Source: Epiperipatus broadwayi (lineage: Eukaryota; Onychophora; Udeonychophora; Euonychophora; Peripatidae). From it: a stretch of 64,000 bases of DNA. Location: the NCBI GenBank assembly GCA_028023455.1, contig JAQFVV010000516.1:1-64000 (forward strand). The letters run 5' to 3'. Shown here in pieces: positions 24,127 to 35,719 of this stretch. The position numbers and the translations under genes were made by a program. Positions within the stretch are counted from its first letter, which is position 1, and every line of letters begins with the position of its first letter. A model generated the notes under the pieces. That model was not told where the DNA came from and made no database searches. It was given only the letters and a program-made list of their open reading frames with translations.

Positions 24127-25508
24127 AAAATACGATTTTGCATATGAACAATCTAATAAATATAAACATTCATTTAACCCAAAAGATTCCTAACATAAAC
24201 ATATTTTTATAAAAAAAGATAATTATAGCTACTACTTTTTACTGATAACTCTGGGGAATGGGCACTTTAGTCTGTAAGCTGATTTAATATAACTCTGATT
24301 TCTACACAGTTGGTTTGTTTTGAGTTCAATCCGTAAATCTATAAAACAAAATCCTGAATGATACATCTCATATAAATGCATAAATATTTTTAAATATTCT
24401 GCAGTGAACAAACAATTGTACATTTAATATAAGCTCACCTACACAATCTAATTCTCGGCAATTGAAAGATTGACTAACTATGAAAAAAGAAACCAAATTT
24501 ATATACTTAAAGATCATTAATTTGGATGCTTATTACTTTTTTTTACTGACAATTTCTAAAACAGAGAAAACATGTTTTTTTTTTGTCTTACAAAAAAAAC
24601 TTTAGTCAACACATATATTAAAAAAAAATCAACTGAGTTTTGTTTTTAACATGTATCTACCATATTTGTGAAAGATTAACCACAAATGTTGCTTTTTTAA
24701 ACAAAATATTCATTTCATGAAGTTTATTAAAAATAAATAAAATAAATTAAACTTAAAATATGTTAGGATAAAATCTAAGAGGTTTTTTTAGATTTACTGA
24801 GCCCAAGTTCCATAGTCCTACTTTGATTTCTTCATAAGGGTAAGAGGTAATAAATTCATTTTTAAGTGGTATAATATCAGATTCCATGTGTCCAGAATAC
24901 ATTTGCAGTTGAAAACTTTTACTCTTCCACTCACATAGCATGATGAAGATTGAATGTTGCTTGAATAAAGAGAGAATCCAAAATGACTGCTATAAAAAAT
25001 AGCTTGGTATAAGTTTTACTTTTTTTCTGTTTTTGAACACCCTGATCCAATTTTTTAATATGTTTGATGTTATTCTTATTTTAAACACTTTTTATTTTGA
25101 TTATTAAATTTTTATCAATACTTTCATTAATTAATTTGCAAAACAGTTTAAATGCTTCGATTTATATTTTGTTTTTGAATCTCTTATCTAAATAGATCTA
25201 ATCTTTTTTAATCTAACTTTTAATTCAGTTGTTTTGTAATTCATTCTTTGGTAAAGAATTTTAATATATTTTATCAGTTTCTCTTAAATTTAAATAGTTT
25301 TAAACACATATTACAATTTCTAAATTATTTACTATGGCAATTAATAATTTATTTTAACATAATATTATATTTTAATTTAAACAATTTTTTCTACTTTATT
25401 AGTAGTACATTATATAATAAACTTTTTTTGAACTTTTTAAACTTTTCAATGTTATTTTTATTAACATCCTCATAACTAAATTATCTCTCAACCATGTGGA
25501 AGACCTCT
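24127..25508 (-). repeat. 5' LTR of decayed gypsy element
   Basis: Diverged direct copy of 20530-21985, about 3.6 kb away, ending near ATGTGGAAGACC at 25493-25504. No clean TG...CA termini or target duplication could be read. The sequence is AT-rich with no coding content. Confidence 0.7.
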
Positions 25509-26530
25509 GTCATAAACTAATTGTATTTAATATATAGAAATATATTCATGAGATAGGATAAAGTCTTTGGCAAACTTTTTATAATTTGGACTGTATATGT
25601 AAATATGTTTAGCAAAAGTTAATATTTTTTACTCTTGAATAGAATCACTTATTTCTAATTTCAACATTACACATCATCTTGTCAACTTATGGAGATACTT
25701 GCTATTATATTGGAAACAAATTTAACTACTTTTTTCATTAATATTAGTGACTAATTATTAATTTACTTACATGAATGAGTGTTGTAGATTTACTGAATAA
25801 ATAAGTAATGGTACCTGTGCTATTAGACCTCAAATCAAGCAGACAAATATAAAAGCCTTTGTTACTATGTTACATTTACAAAATAAAATTAATTACTAAT
25901 TATTATAATAACTTTGATAATCAATTTAACTGAATATATAAAAAATAGAATATACATAAATATAAATGAGTGTTAAATTTAATAAATATAATTGCAACAA
26001 ATACTTTAAATTTTGTACCATCAGTATAAAAATTATTTTGGTCTAAAAATCGATAGAAATATTATTGCTAGTAATTGTGATTTGCAGTTTGCAATGCCGA
26101 TTTTTAATTGCTTGTGTGGTTATGAAATAATGGAAATGTAACTAAATAAATACATAAAAAATAACTATTATATTTTTAATATTCAAATTCAGAAAGGAGT
26201 TTGCTATTAACTGAAAGGAGACCCTTTGATTCCTCTTGGAGACCTTAAAGGAACTGAGCAGGGCAAATTCCTAATGTCCACTCCATACGTTCTTGTCATT
26301 GCAGCTGTTATTACTATGTGATTATTCATATAGTATACGAACATGGATGGGCTGCTCACCAACATGCATTAGCCAGTATGGTGAGTTTATTGGCTTTTTA
26401 CTTCTGAGTTTAAGATCAAGAAACAACATGGTCTTTCTTCTCAGTGCCTGATAAGGCAGAATGAATGTTTGTGTAAATGATAAATATTTTCCAATACATA
26501 TATACAATTATGACAGACAAAAATAAAGCA
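25509..26530 (+). other. AT-rich intron sequence, nothing recognised
   Basis: Plain AT-rich DNA between the decayed gypsy element and the RTE-type LINE, with a slightly GC-richer stretch at about 26200-26470. No gene or repeat boundary was identified. Confidence 0.4.
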
Positions 26531-26534
26531 TGGC

Positions 26535-29480
26535 TCTTATTCCTAGGAGGCTGTAAAGTCACCAACCAAGGCAGCGGTTGGTGGCCGAAGGTGGAGGATG
26601 CTAAGAATCCCCTGATTGCGAACCCAGGCTGCCATTTGATGATGACTTTTTATTTAGATACTTACAACTGCAGATCACTTTCAAGTGAAGGAAGATTGCA
26701 AGAATTAGAAGAAGAATTGTCTTATATTAAATGGGACATTATTGGACTTTGTGAAGTTAGAAGAAAAGGAGAAGAAACAATTGATTTAAAAAGTGGGCAT
26801 ATACTCTATTATAAAGGCACACATATTGGAAATACAAGTGGAGTAGGATTCATTATAAATAAAAAGTGGAAGAACAATATTGTGGAGATTGATGGTGTAT
26901 CGGACAGAGTGGCAAGATTAGTTATACAACTTAATAGCAGATACCAAATGCAGATAATTCAGGTTTATGCCCCAACAAGTTCTCATAGTGATGAAGTAGT
27001 AGAAGATTTTTACATGGATGTACAAAAGGCTTTTGATCAGAGTAAATACCATTTTAAAATTGTTATGGGAGACTTTAATGTTAGAATTGGTAGACAAATG
27101 AAAGATGAAATTGCTGTAGGTAATTTTGGTTATGGTAATAGAAATGAGAGAGGACATAGACTTGTAGAGTTTGCAGAAAAAGAAAAACTTTATATTATGA
27201 ATTCATTTTTTGAGAAAAATATTAAAAGGAAATGAACATGGAAGCATCCAAATGAAGGTACAGCAGAATTGGATTATATTTTGACTAACAGGAAATACAT
27301 ATTTCAAGATTGTAATGTTCTTAATAAATTTAACACAGGAAGTGATCATCGATTAGTAAGGTTTAAGTTATGTGTTAATGTAAAACTAGAGGGACAAAAA
27401 TTATTAAGAAAAACAATATTTACAGTTGATATTCCTAATCTTCAGAAACATTCTAATGAATTTAAATTAGAACTTACAAATAGGTTTCAAGTGTTAGGAG
27501 ATTTTGAACATGATTCAGATTTGAATGAAATTAATATGAAAATAACTGATACACTTTTAAAAACTGCAACAAACATAGTTGGTAGAAAAAAGCAGCAATT
27601 GACTAATAAAATTTCTACTGAGACTAAAGAATTTATGAAGAAAAGAAGGAATATGAAGATATACAAAAATGATGTATTAAAAAGAATTGAATATCTCGAA
27701 TTTTGTAAAATGGTACGGAAAAGAGTTGAAAATGATATAAGAAAGTATAACTGTGAACAAGCAAGGAAAGCTGTAGAAGAAAATAAAAGTCTCAAAAGTG
27801 TTAAACAACATTTTGGTATTGGTAGGAAATTTATATCTGCAATAAGAAAAAAAAGATGGAATTGTTACTAAAAAGAGAGATGACATCATGAAATTGGTAG
27901 AAGATTTTTATCAAGAATTATATAGTAATAAAGAACAAGTACCTCCTATATCTATTACATCTTCCGAATTGCCCAGAATTTTAAATGAAGACGTGAGACA
28001 TGCAATTAAGTGTATGAAGAAAGGAAAGGCTCCAGGAAGTGATGGAATTATAATTGATATATTAAAAGAAGCAGGTGAAGAAATAGAAACAATTTTAGCA
28101 AAGTTATATACCAAATGTCTAAATGATAAAGATGTACCGGAAGATTGGAAGAATGCAGTAATAATATTAATATTTAAAAAAGGTGATAAAGAAGATATTA
28201 GAAATTACAGACCTATCAGCCTTTTATCAGTTTTATATAATTTTTTTACCAAGCTAATTACAACTCATCTACAGAGAACTTTGGATTTCCACCAACCAAG
28301 AGAACAAGTTGGATTTAAAAGTGGTTTTAGTACAATAGATCATATCCAGGTATTGAGAGAAGTCATAGAAAGGACAAACGAATATGAGTTGTCATTATGT
28401 TTTGGATTTGTAGATTATGAAAAGGCATTCGATTCTATACACATTTCTTCAGTGATTAAAGCATTGGATCATCAAGGTATAGATCCAGGATATTGTTATA
28501 TTTTAAAGAATATTTATGAAAATGCAACAGCAACAATTAGATTACATAATGATACTGGAAAAATCAACATTGAGAAAGGTGTAAGACAAGGTGACTCCAT
28601 ATCTCCAAAACTCTTTACAGCAGTGCTGCAAGAAGTATTTTGTGGATTAAAATGGGAAACTAAAGGAGTGAAAGTAAATGGAGAGTATTTAAGTCATTTA
28701 GATTTCGCAGATGATGTAGTTGTTTTTGTAAATAATGCTTCAGAGCTGCAGGAAATGTTGCAGGAGTTAGCAGATGAAAGTAGAAAAGTAGGACTAAAGA
28801 TAAATGTTAAAAAAGACTAAAGTAATGTTTAATCGATTTGCTCAAAATATGAAAATAAAGATTGATTATGAAGAATTAGAAGAAGTTAACAGTTACAAAT
28901 ACCTTGGTTAGATTATTAATACAGATGGAAACATAATGGAGGAAATTAATCATAGAATTAAGCTTGTTTGGAGTGCTTTTGGTAGAAATAACTTGATACT
29001 AAGAGGAAATGTGCCTATGTGTTTGAAAAGGATGGTTTTCAACAAATGGGTTTTACCAGTTCTGACTTATGGATCTGAGACTTGGACACTTAATAGAAGA
29101 GCAATACAGAGACTTTAGACCCCTCAAAGGAGTATGGAGAGATGTATGTTGGGAGTAACAAGAAGAGATCGAAAACGCAATGTATGGGTAAGACAACAAA
29201 CAGTGTTACTGACCTTATTGAAAAAATTAAAAGATTGAAATGGAGTTGGGCTGGACATATTGCTAGAAGAGATGATAATAGATGGACAATTGAAATTTTA
29301 AATTGGATTCCAAGAGATTGTAAAAGACCCAGAAAGAGACCACATGTGAGATGGATGGATGAAATAAGAAAATGTGCAGGGGTGTTGTGGAGAAGAGAAG
29401 CTAAAGATTGGAGAAGATGGATTAAACTTGGAGAGACCTTCATCCTGCAGTGGATTGATAATGGTTGATGATGATGATAA
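26535..29480 (+). mobile_element. RTE-type non-LTR retrotransposon (LINE)
   Basis: A near full-length LINE of about 2.9 kb with a single endonuclease plus reverse-transcriptase frame and no separate ORF1, the layout of RTE-clade elements. The GC-richer start at about 26540 (GGAGGCTGTAAAGTCACC) marks the probable 5' end. The 3' end is a short GATGATGATGATAATC repeat after the stop at 29468; RTE elements typically end in short tandem repeats rather than poly(A). It sits in the sense orientation in the DEG/ENaC intron, and its 3' end is about 300 bases from the next exon. Confidence 0.88.
26639..29468 (+). pseudogene. RTE endonuclease-reverse transcriptase, few lesions
   Basis: The start is taken at the ATG pair at 26639/26642, before DTYNCRSLSS. 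Domains in order: an APE-type endonuclease (CEVRRKG, VYAPTSS, MGDFNVRIG, then LDYIL and GSDHRLV near 27340); a linker; and reverse transcriptase from about 27950 (KGKAPGSDGI, NYRPISLLS, FVDYEKAFDS, GVRQGDSISP and the catalytic LDFADDVV near 28700). The C-terminal region has LPVLTYGSETW and LKWSWAGHIARRDDNRW, typical of this LINE group. Lesions: a TGA at 27233, frameshifts at A-runs near 27850 and 28807, a TAG near 28911, a TAG near 29116, and a frameshift near 29200. Three stops and three shifts in 2.8 kb indicate a relatively recent copy. Confidence 0.9.
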
Positions 29481-29546
29481 TCATTACACACTGAAAGTAT
29501 GCTCGATTTAATTAATTTTATTGACAATATTTAAATTCTGTTTTGA

Positions 29547-29548
<2 letters not shown>

Positions 29549-29591
<43 letters not shown>

Positions 29592-29605
29592 GATGATGAT
29601 GATGA

Positions 29606-29676
<71 letters not shown>
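29549..29676. repeat. (ATT)n/(ATG)n microsatellite
   Basis: Over 120 bases of ATT units with a short ATG/ATC interruption near 29592-29607, located just after the 3' end of the RTE element. Its ATG interruption resembles the GATGATGATG tail of the LINE, so it may have expanded from that tail. Confidence 0.95.
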
Positions 29677-29680
<4 letters not shown>

Positions 29681-29783
29681 ACAGAACATCAAGATATTTG
29701 TATATAGGGGTATGTCTTTAGTATACTGAGTAATTTTAATAATGTATATAATAATTTTTTTAATATTACTATTACTTTATCAG

Positions 29784-29928
29784 AATATAAATTTACCAAA
29801 GCCGTATGGAAATTGCAGTCAAGAGCAATTACATCATTTTTCAACTTATACAGTCTCATCTTGTTTAATTGAATGCAAAATTAAACAAGTTATGAATTAC
29901 TGCGGTTGCAAACCACCATTTTACCCAG
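29784..29928 (+). CDS. DEG/ENaC-family cation channel, Cys-rich exon
   Basis: Encodes the Cys-rich part of the extracellular domain, downstream of the exon at 15715. The peptide runs NINLPKPYGNC, SQEQLHHFSTYTVSSC, LIECKIKQVMNYCGCKPPFY. The order P-Y-G-x-C, Y-T-x-x-S-C-x-x-E-C and C-G-C-K-P-P is the conserved disulfide-forming pattern of the DEG/ENaC/ASIC/FaNaC family. The acceptor is ACTTTATCAG at 29783 and the donor CCCAG|GTAATG at 29928. It starts in phase 0, matching the previous exon, and ends in phase 1, splitting a Gly codon of the YPG motif. The next exon, expected to carry more Cys and a Y-x-x-C motif, was not found in the window. Confidence 0.88.
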
Positions 29929-30129
29929 GTAATGTATGACATCTATAAAGTTCACTTTAAATGTTTATTCAAAAAATTATGATTTTCAATTACCAGTTGT
30001 AAAGTTAACTTTAAAATCCTACATAACTTTTTGTTGAATGCTTTTTCTTTCAAAAGTTATTTTAAAATTGTAAGATACTCCAAATTAATTGAATAAAATG
30101 TTATTTGTTATGAATTATATGTTTTTTTG

Positions 30130-31955
30130 AGATTAAAATGGCATATATATTCACTAGATGGAGCTTACCACTAGCTTCAAAACAAGATTTAATTATAAAT
30201 GCCAATAGAGAAAGAATTCAAAATCTCTATCTGAAAATGCTCATCTCCAGACCAATTGATTTCAAGCTTAAGGCTCACCTCAGTGAAGAGTTAGGATTTC
30301 AGATACTAGATCTCAAACTCCAACTCAGCCATCAGCACTTATTTAATACATTACTATCAGTTTGATAAATTGAATTTTTCAAACATGTAAATGTCTTCAA
30401 ATCTAGCCTTACAAACCAGATAGCCATATAAGTCTGAACTCAATTCAGTTTCACATATAATAATAGCTAAAGCAATATAACATCACAAAAGCCTTCAAGG
30501 GTACACTTATAATAATTAATAAGGCAAGACACAAATTGTGCAACTTGCTTTTAAGCTTGAACTAAAATGTTCACTAGATGGAGCTTACTACTAGCTCCAA
30601 AACAAGCTTTAATTATAAGTGCCATCAGAGAAAGAATTCAAAATCTCTAATCAGAAAATCTTCATCTCCAGACCAATTGGCTTCAAGCTTATGGCTCACC
30701 ACAGTGAAGAGTTAGGATTTCAAACACTAGATCTAAAACTCCAACTCAGCCATCAGCACTTATTTAATACATTAATATCAGTTTGAAAACTTGAAGTTTT
30801 CAGACACACAAATGTCTTCAAATCCAGCCTTACAAACCAGATAGCTATATGGGTCTGAACTCAGTTCAGTTTCACTATGTATTAATAGCTAAAGCAATAT
30901 AACATCGCAAAAGCCTTCAAGGATACACTTATAATAATTAATAAAACAACTTGCTTTTAAGCTTGTACTAAAATGTTCACTTGATGGAACTTACCACTAG
31001 CTTCAAAACAAGCTTTAATTGAAAGTGCCAACAGAGAAAGAATTCAAAATCTCAATTGGAAAATCATCTTCAGAATTTGGTTTCAAGTTTATAGCAAATT
31101 GCACAATGTGTCTTGTTTTATTAATTATTATAAGTGTACCCTTGAAGGCTTTTGTGATGTTACATTGCCTTAGCTATTAATATATGGAGAAACTGAACTG
31201 AGTTCAGACCCATATAGCTATCTGGTTTGTAAGGTTAGATTTGAAGACATTTACATGTCTGAAAAATTCTAGTTTTCAAACTGATACTAACATTAAAAAA
31301 GTGCTGATGGGTGGTTAGAGTTTTAGATCTAATGTCTGAAATCCTAACTTCACTGAGGTGAGCCAGAAGCTTGAAACCAATTGGCCTGGAGATGAATATT
31401 TTCCAATAGAAATTTTGAATTCTTTCTCTGTTAGCACTTATAATTAAAGCTTGCTTTGGAGTTAGTAGTAAGCTCCATCTAGTGAATATTTTAGCACAAG
31501 CTTAAAAGCAAGTTGCACATTTGTGTCTTGTTTTATTAATTATTATAAGTCTACCCTTGAAGGCTTTTGCAATGTTATAATGCTTTAGATATTAATGTAT
31601 AATGAAACTGAACTGAGTTCAGACCCATATAGCTATCTGGTTCATAAGGCTGGATTTGAAGACATTTACATGTCTGAAAAATTCAAGTTTTCAAACTGAT
31701 AGTAATATATTAAATAAGTGCTGATCACTGAGTTGGAGCTTTAGATCTAGTGTCTGAAATCCTAACTCTTCACTGAGGTGAGCAATAAGCTCAAAACCAA
31801 TTGGTCTGGAGGTGAAGATTTTTTGATAGAGATTTTAATTTTTTTCTCTGTTGGCACTTATAATTAAAGCTTGTTTTGGAGATAGTGGAAAACTCCATCT
31901 ACTGAACAATTTACACAAGCTTAAAAACAAGTTGCACAATTTGTTTCTTGTTTTA

Positions 31956-31960
<5 letters not shown>
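30130..31960. repeat. Head-to-head array of about 410-bp units
   Basis: Three forward units start near 30130, 30544 and 30955 (the marker TCACTAGATGG at 30151, 30571 and 30977, so spacings are 420 and 406). At about 31098 the array inverts. Two reverse units follow (complement markers CCATCTAGTGAA near 31480 and CCATCTACTGAA near 31895). Unit contents in order: the marker, AGAATTCAAAATCTCTA, CTCCAGACCAATTGG, CAGTGAAGAGTTAGGATTTC, CAGATAGC(C/T)ATAT, AGTTCAGTTTCA, CCTTCAAGGGTACACTTATA and TAAGGCAAGACACAAATTG. Open frames inside it are short and differ between units, so it is non-coding. It may be a dispersed short interspersed or foldback element that became tandem. Confidence 0.9.
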
Positions 31961-31989
<29 letters not shown>

Positions 31990-31991
31990 TA

Positions 31992-32045
31992 AAAGTGTAC
32001 AATATATATATATAGATATATATATATATATATATTGTACACTTT
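31992..32045. repeat. (AT)n-centred palindrome
   Basis: AAAGTGTACAATATATATA on the left and its complement TATATATATTGTACACTTT on the right enclose a TAGATA centre. It abuts another (AT)n run at the end of the 410-bp-unit array. Confidence 0.9.
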
Positions 32046-35000
32046 ACAATATGTACCATCAATTAGGCAGAGTTGGAAAAGTAGTTATATTTTTAAAATT
32101 TGAAATTTAGGTTATTTTTTCTACCATATAATTTTGATATTATAGGTAGTTGGTTTTCAAACTCAGTATATAGAAACTTATAAATATATATTAGTTTGAA
32201 CTAATTTAGAGATGGATTAAATATAAAGTGATACAATAAGTTATTTAAAATATAATATTAATTTTAATTTATTATATCTAAAAGATACTATAATGGTAGA
32301 ATAGCTTAATTATAATGATAAATATTTTATATTATATGTTTAAAGTAATTATTTTTGCTTAAAATTTTATTTAAAATGATAAGTTAATTTAATATTATTT
32401 TAAAGGTGTTGAAATTATCACATGATTTAGTGATTGTATGAATATGTGTGCTTTCATAAAATTAGGGAAAGAAAACTTTAATTTTAGCTTGTTAACAAAA
32501 ATTTGATACATAATAAAGTGTAGCAAATATTTAGTCTAGACACAATATTAGAAAAGTAATGAATAATATTATTATTTTATTTAAGTGTAATATTTTATTT
32601 TAAGTCAATTTTTATTTAAATATTAAAAATTGTGTTAATAAGGATATTTAATTTTTTTACACACAAATCTTTGATATTTAAGATATTAAACAATTTGATA
32701 TTTAATATTGATGATTGATAGTTTTAAAACTTAATTTTAAAATATTTGATATAGTTATGTAATTAGCAGATTATTACAAGAAGTATTGACAAGTGAAATC
32801 ATTGGATTAAGATCAGTATAAAAACTAAAGTTGAGGCCAGTCTAGACAGATTTTTTTTAGATTTTTTAGATTTTCAAAGATTTTCAGTGTACAGATTTGG
32901 ATTAAGATAGATTTGTTTTGAAATTTATAACAATTTTTATATTGTAACTGATAATTTCTTTTAAATTATTATTTTACTTGAAAGTGTTTTTTTAATATAA
33001 TTGGAATAACTACTTAAATAATGATTCACTAAACACCAAAGTTTTCTGTCCATTTATTCTACTTAAACATGGCTTAGGACCTCAATAATTTTATGGAACA
33101 TGATAATGTCTACTTAAATATTAGGGAAATGTATACCAAAATCAAGAAAAATATTGCAACCAAATTGGAGATTTATGTAAGAACTTTGTAATTTTTATAA
33201 AGTGTACATTTGGGTGAGTGATCATTTATTTAAAATGATTTTATCATATTGCAATGCAAATAATTTATTAATGTTAATTAAGAAGAATTGGATATTTATT
33301 AAAAATCATATGTTAATGTTAAATTTTAAAAATAGAAAAGAAAATTAAGACTCTGCATCTATGTTTTAAAACTAAACTTAAAATGTTTTATAGTATGACG
33401 AATGTCTGTTTTTCTTATATAATTGATAGTAGTAATTCTTATTTGATTTGTTTTTAAAGTAATCACAATGGACTTACATATTAAAAATGATGTATTTAAA
33501 GAAAAATTGAAGATGACTTTTGAATGTTTTTATGCTTTTAAAAGATCTTGCTATTAAATAAATCAATAAATAAATTATATTTCAACATAATTTATCTGGA
33601 AATAATGAACTCAGATTTTTCCTTTTAATGAATTAATATATGCTTTGAATGATATAGCTGTTTTACCTGGAAAAGAAAAAAATAATGAAAAGATATATGT
33701 TTTAAAGGATTAAAAAAATTGTAAATTTTTAAAGAATATTTATTTTAATTCATTAACTATATGTTTGCTGATAAATGTATTAAATAAATAATTTACATTA
33801 TATAATGTTTGCTATTAACAATCTCACTGATGAATGATGTGAATATCACTTATATTATAATTCCTGCAATCTATCTGCTATACACAATAGCCAAAAACCT
33901 ACATAAGGAAAGGCTTTCATATAAAATGTATTTTGAATTATTATTCCATGAAGATATTCTGTGTCTGGATAAAAGTTTTCAGAAAGGCAAATAAACTTTT
34001 TATCTTACAGAATGTTAATGTTTTTTAAGGATTTTGTTAGATTTTACTGGATTTTAATATTAATATTTGTACATTTCTTCATATGGTGCCAAGAAAAAGT
34101 TATAATTATGCACAGTGCTGTTAAATTGTAATTAGGCAATGGTGCAAGATTCTTGACAAGCAAATTCCTGACAAGAAAATCAACTTACAAGCAAGGGGGG
34201 ATGAAAAAATATTTTTGTAACTTTAAAATTTTTTATTATTAATATTATTTTTAGTGTTAAACCTAATGTTAGTATTTAAAATATTACAATTTATTTATTT
34301 TAAAACTAACTTCTTAGTACATTTTAAACTCAATCTTAAGATAGATTAATTTTATTATTGTTTTAAAAAAACAAATGGTTATTCAGAAAGTAAGCTGATC
34401 ACTGTGAATGATTTTCATAATATAATGCGATCATTGATATTTTTTATTATTATTTGGATTATATTTTGCTTAACAATTTTTTGTATTTTTTTTTAAAAAG
34501 ATATATCTAATTAGTATTTTAAGATGAATATTATACATTGCTTGAATTTAATATTAAACAGTGAGATGAACCATTGATAAAATTATCATTGAGTGTGTAT
34601 TTTTATAAAAGAATTGATAAATGTGGGTGAATATTTGAAAACATCAAAAGATATTTTAAATATTTATTTAATGTGAAGGCTTGAATATGTGTACATAAGA
34701 TAATATCATTACATTATTAATATGTTATTTTTATAAATGTTATCTGTTGAAATACAGAGAAAAACCTAATAACAATCTCTAAATTGTATAACAACAAATA
34801 AATAAATATATAGAACAAATGTAAGTTTTTTTAATCAAAATCATTTGTGCATGAAGACTTTTTAAAATAACACCTCAACATGGATTTAGATCTTTGTTGT
34901 TTCTTTAATATTGTGTTTTGGAACTTATTTTAAAATACTGTTTGCATATTTTATGATGTTGAGTGAGTTATTCATTGTGGAGAAAGTAGAATGGTGATTA

Positions 35001-35719
35001 AGAGGTTAATATTTATATGAAATCCTAGGTGTTAAGGATATGCTGAAAACTGTTATTATATTTCCATATCTTAAAGTTATTGAAATTTACAGATAATGTA
35101 GGGTTGTATATCTCTTTCCATGGACAGTTGCTTTTCCTTATCATCAATAAGTGCTATAATGGAGTCATGATTTGAATTTTAGCTGCCAATGATACAGACC
35201 TATTATTATGATTTGCATTGTTTCCATGATGATATCTTAGTCTTTGGATCATTCTTGTTATTATTCCATAATCTACACTTTAATCACTATATATCACCAT
35301 AGGAATCATCATAGATGATAGTTTTATAAGTTGGTAATGTAGTGACTAAACCATTTGAAGTTGATAATTTTGTAAAATGGCAAAATAAAATAAATAGAAG
35401 TTTCTTCCAAAATGATGTTGAAAGATTTGATGATTATCATAGTATATAACACATAAAAGGAATAATTGATACGCATATAAATAGTAGATATCACTTAGCT
35501 CAAACTGATACATATTAAAATCAGAATCAATATGAGAATGATGAAAACAATTTTTGAATGATATAAATAATGAATGTAAGACTATAAAAGAAAAGTAATA
35601 CAAATTTCAAGTAATATAATTTATGGATAGTTTCTTTAATTTGTATTATTAATAATTTAAACTCATTTCAGTTACAAAAAAAAATATGAAATTATTTCTT
35701 AAATATTTTTGCATAATAG
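32046..35719. other. AT-rich DNA, nothing recognised
   Basis: About 3.7 kb of single-copy-looking AT-rich sequence, probably further intron of the channel gene if the gene continues rightward. Short open frames at 33809-33994 (plus) and 35346-35603 (minus) show no motif. I looked for the next DEG/ENaC exon here and did not find it. Confidence 0.4.

Larger units (their letters stand above)
20530..25508 (-). mobile_element. Heavily decayed Ty3/gypsy LTR retrotransposon
   Basis: Two diverged direct repeats (about 20530-21985 and 24127-25508, roughly 1.4 kb each) flank a 2.1-kb interior that carries minus-strand RNase H and integrase fragments. The layout fits LTRs in minus orientation with 3' LTR on the left. 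The interior is far too short for a whole gag-pol, so gag, protease and most of the reverse transcriptase are deleted. Divergence between the LTRs is high, with many indels, so this is the oldest LTR insertion in the window. Confidence 0.75.
15859..29783 (+). other. Intron of the DEG/ENaC gene, about 13.9 kb
   Basis: Inferred from the matching phase-0 ends of the flanking exons and the continuous family order of their peptides. The intron starts GTAAGAATAT and ends TTACTTTATCAG. It contains an unidentified GC-richer patch, microsatellites, a long palindrome, a decayed gypsy element, a single 410-bp-family repeat copy and an RTE-type LINE. A skipped intermediate exon is possible in principle but not needed by the protein alignment. 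Confidence 0.7.

Noticed and set aside
29521-29721. Poly-isoleucine open frame
   Set aside because: It is the translation of the (ATT)n microsatellite.
30138-30365. 75-codon plus-strand frame
   Set aside because: Lies in the first 410-bp repeat unit, and the same frame is not open in the other units.
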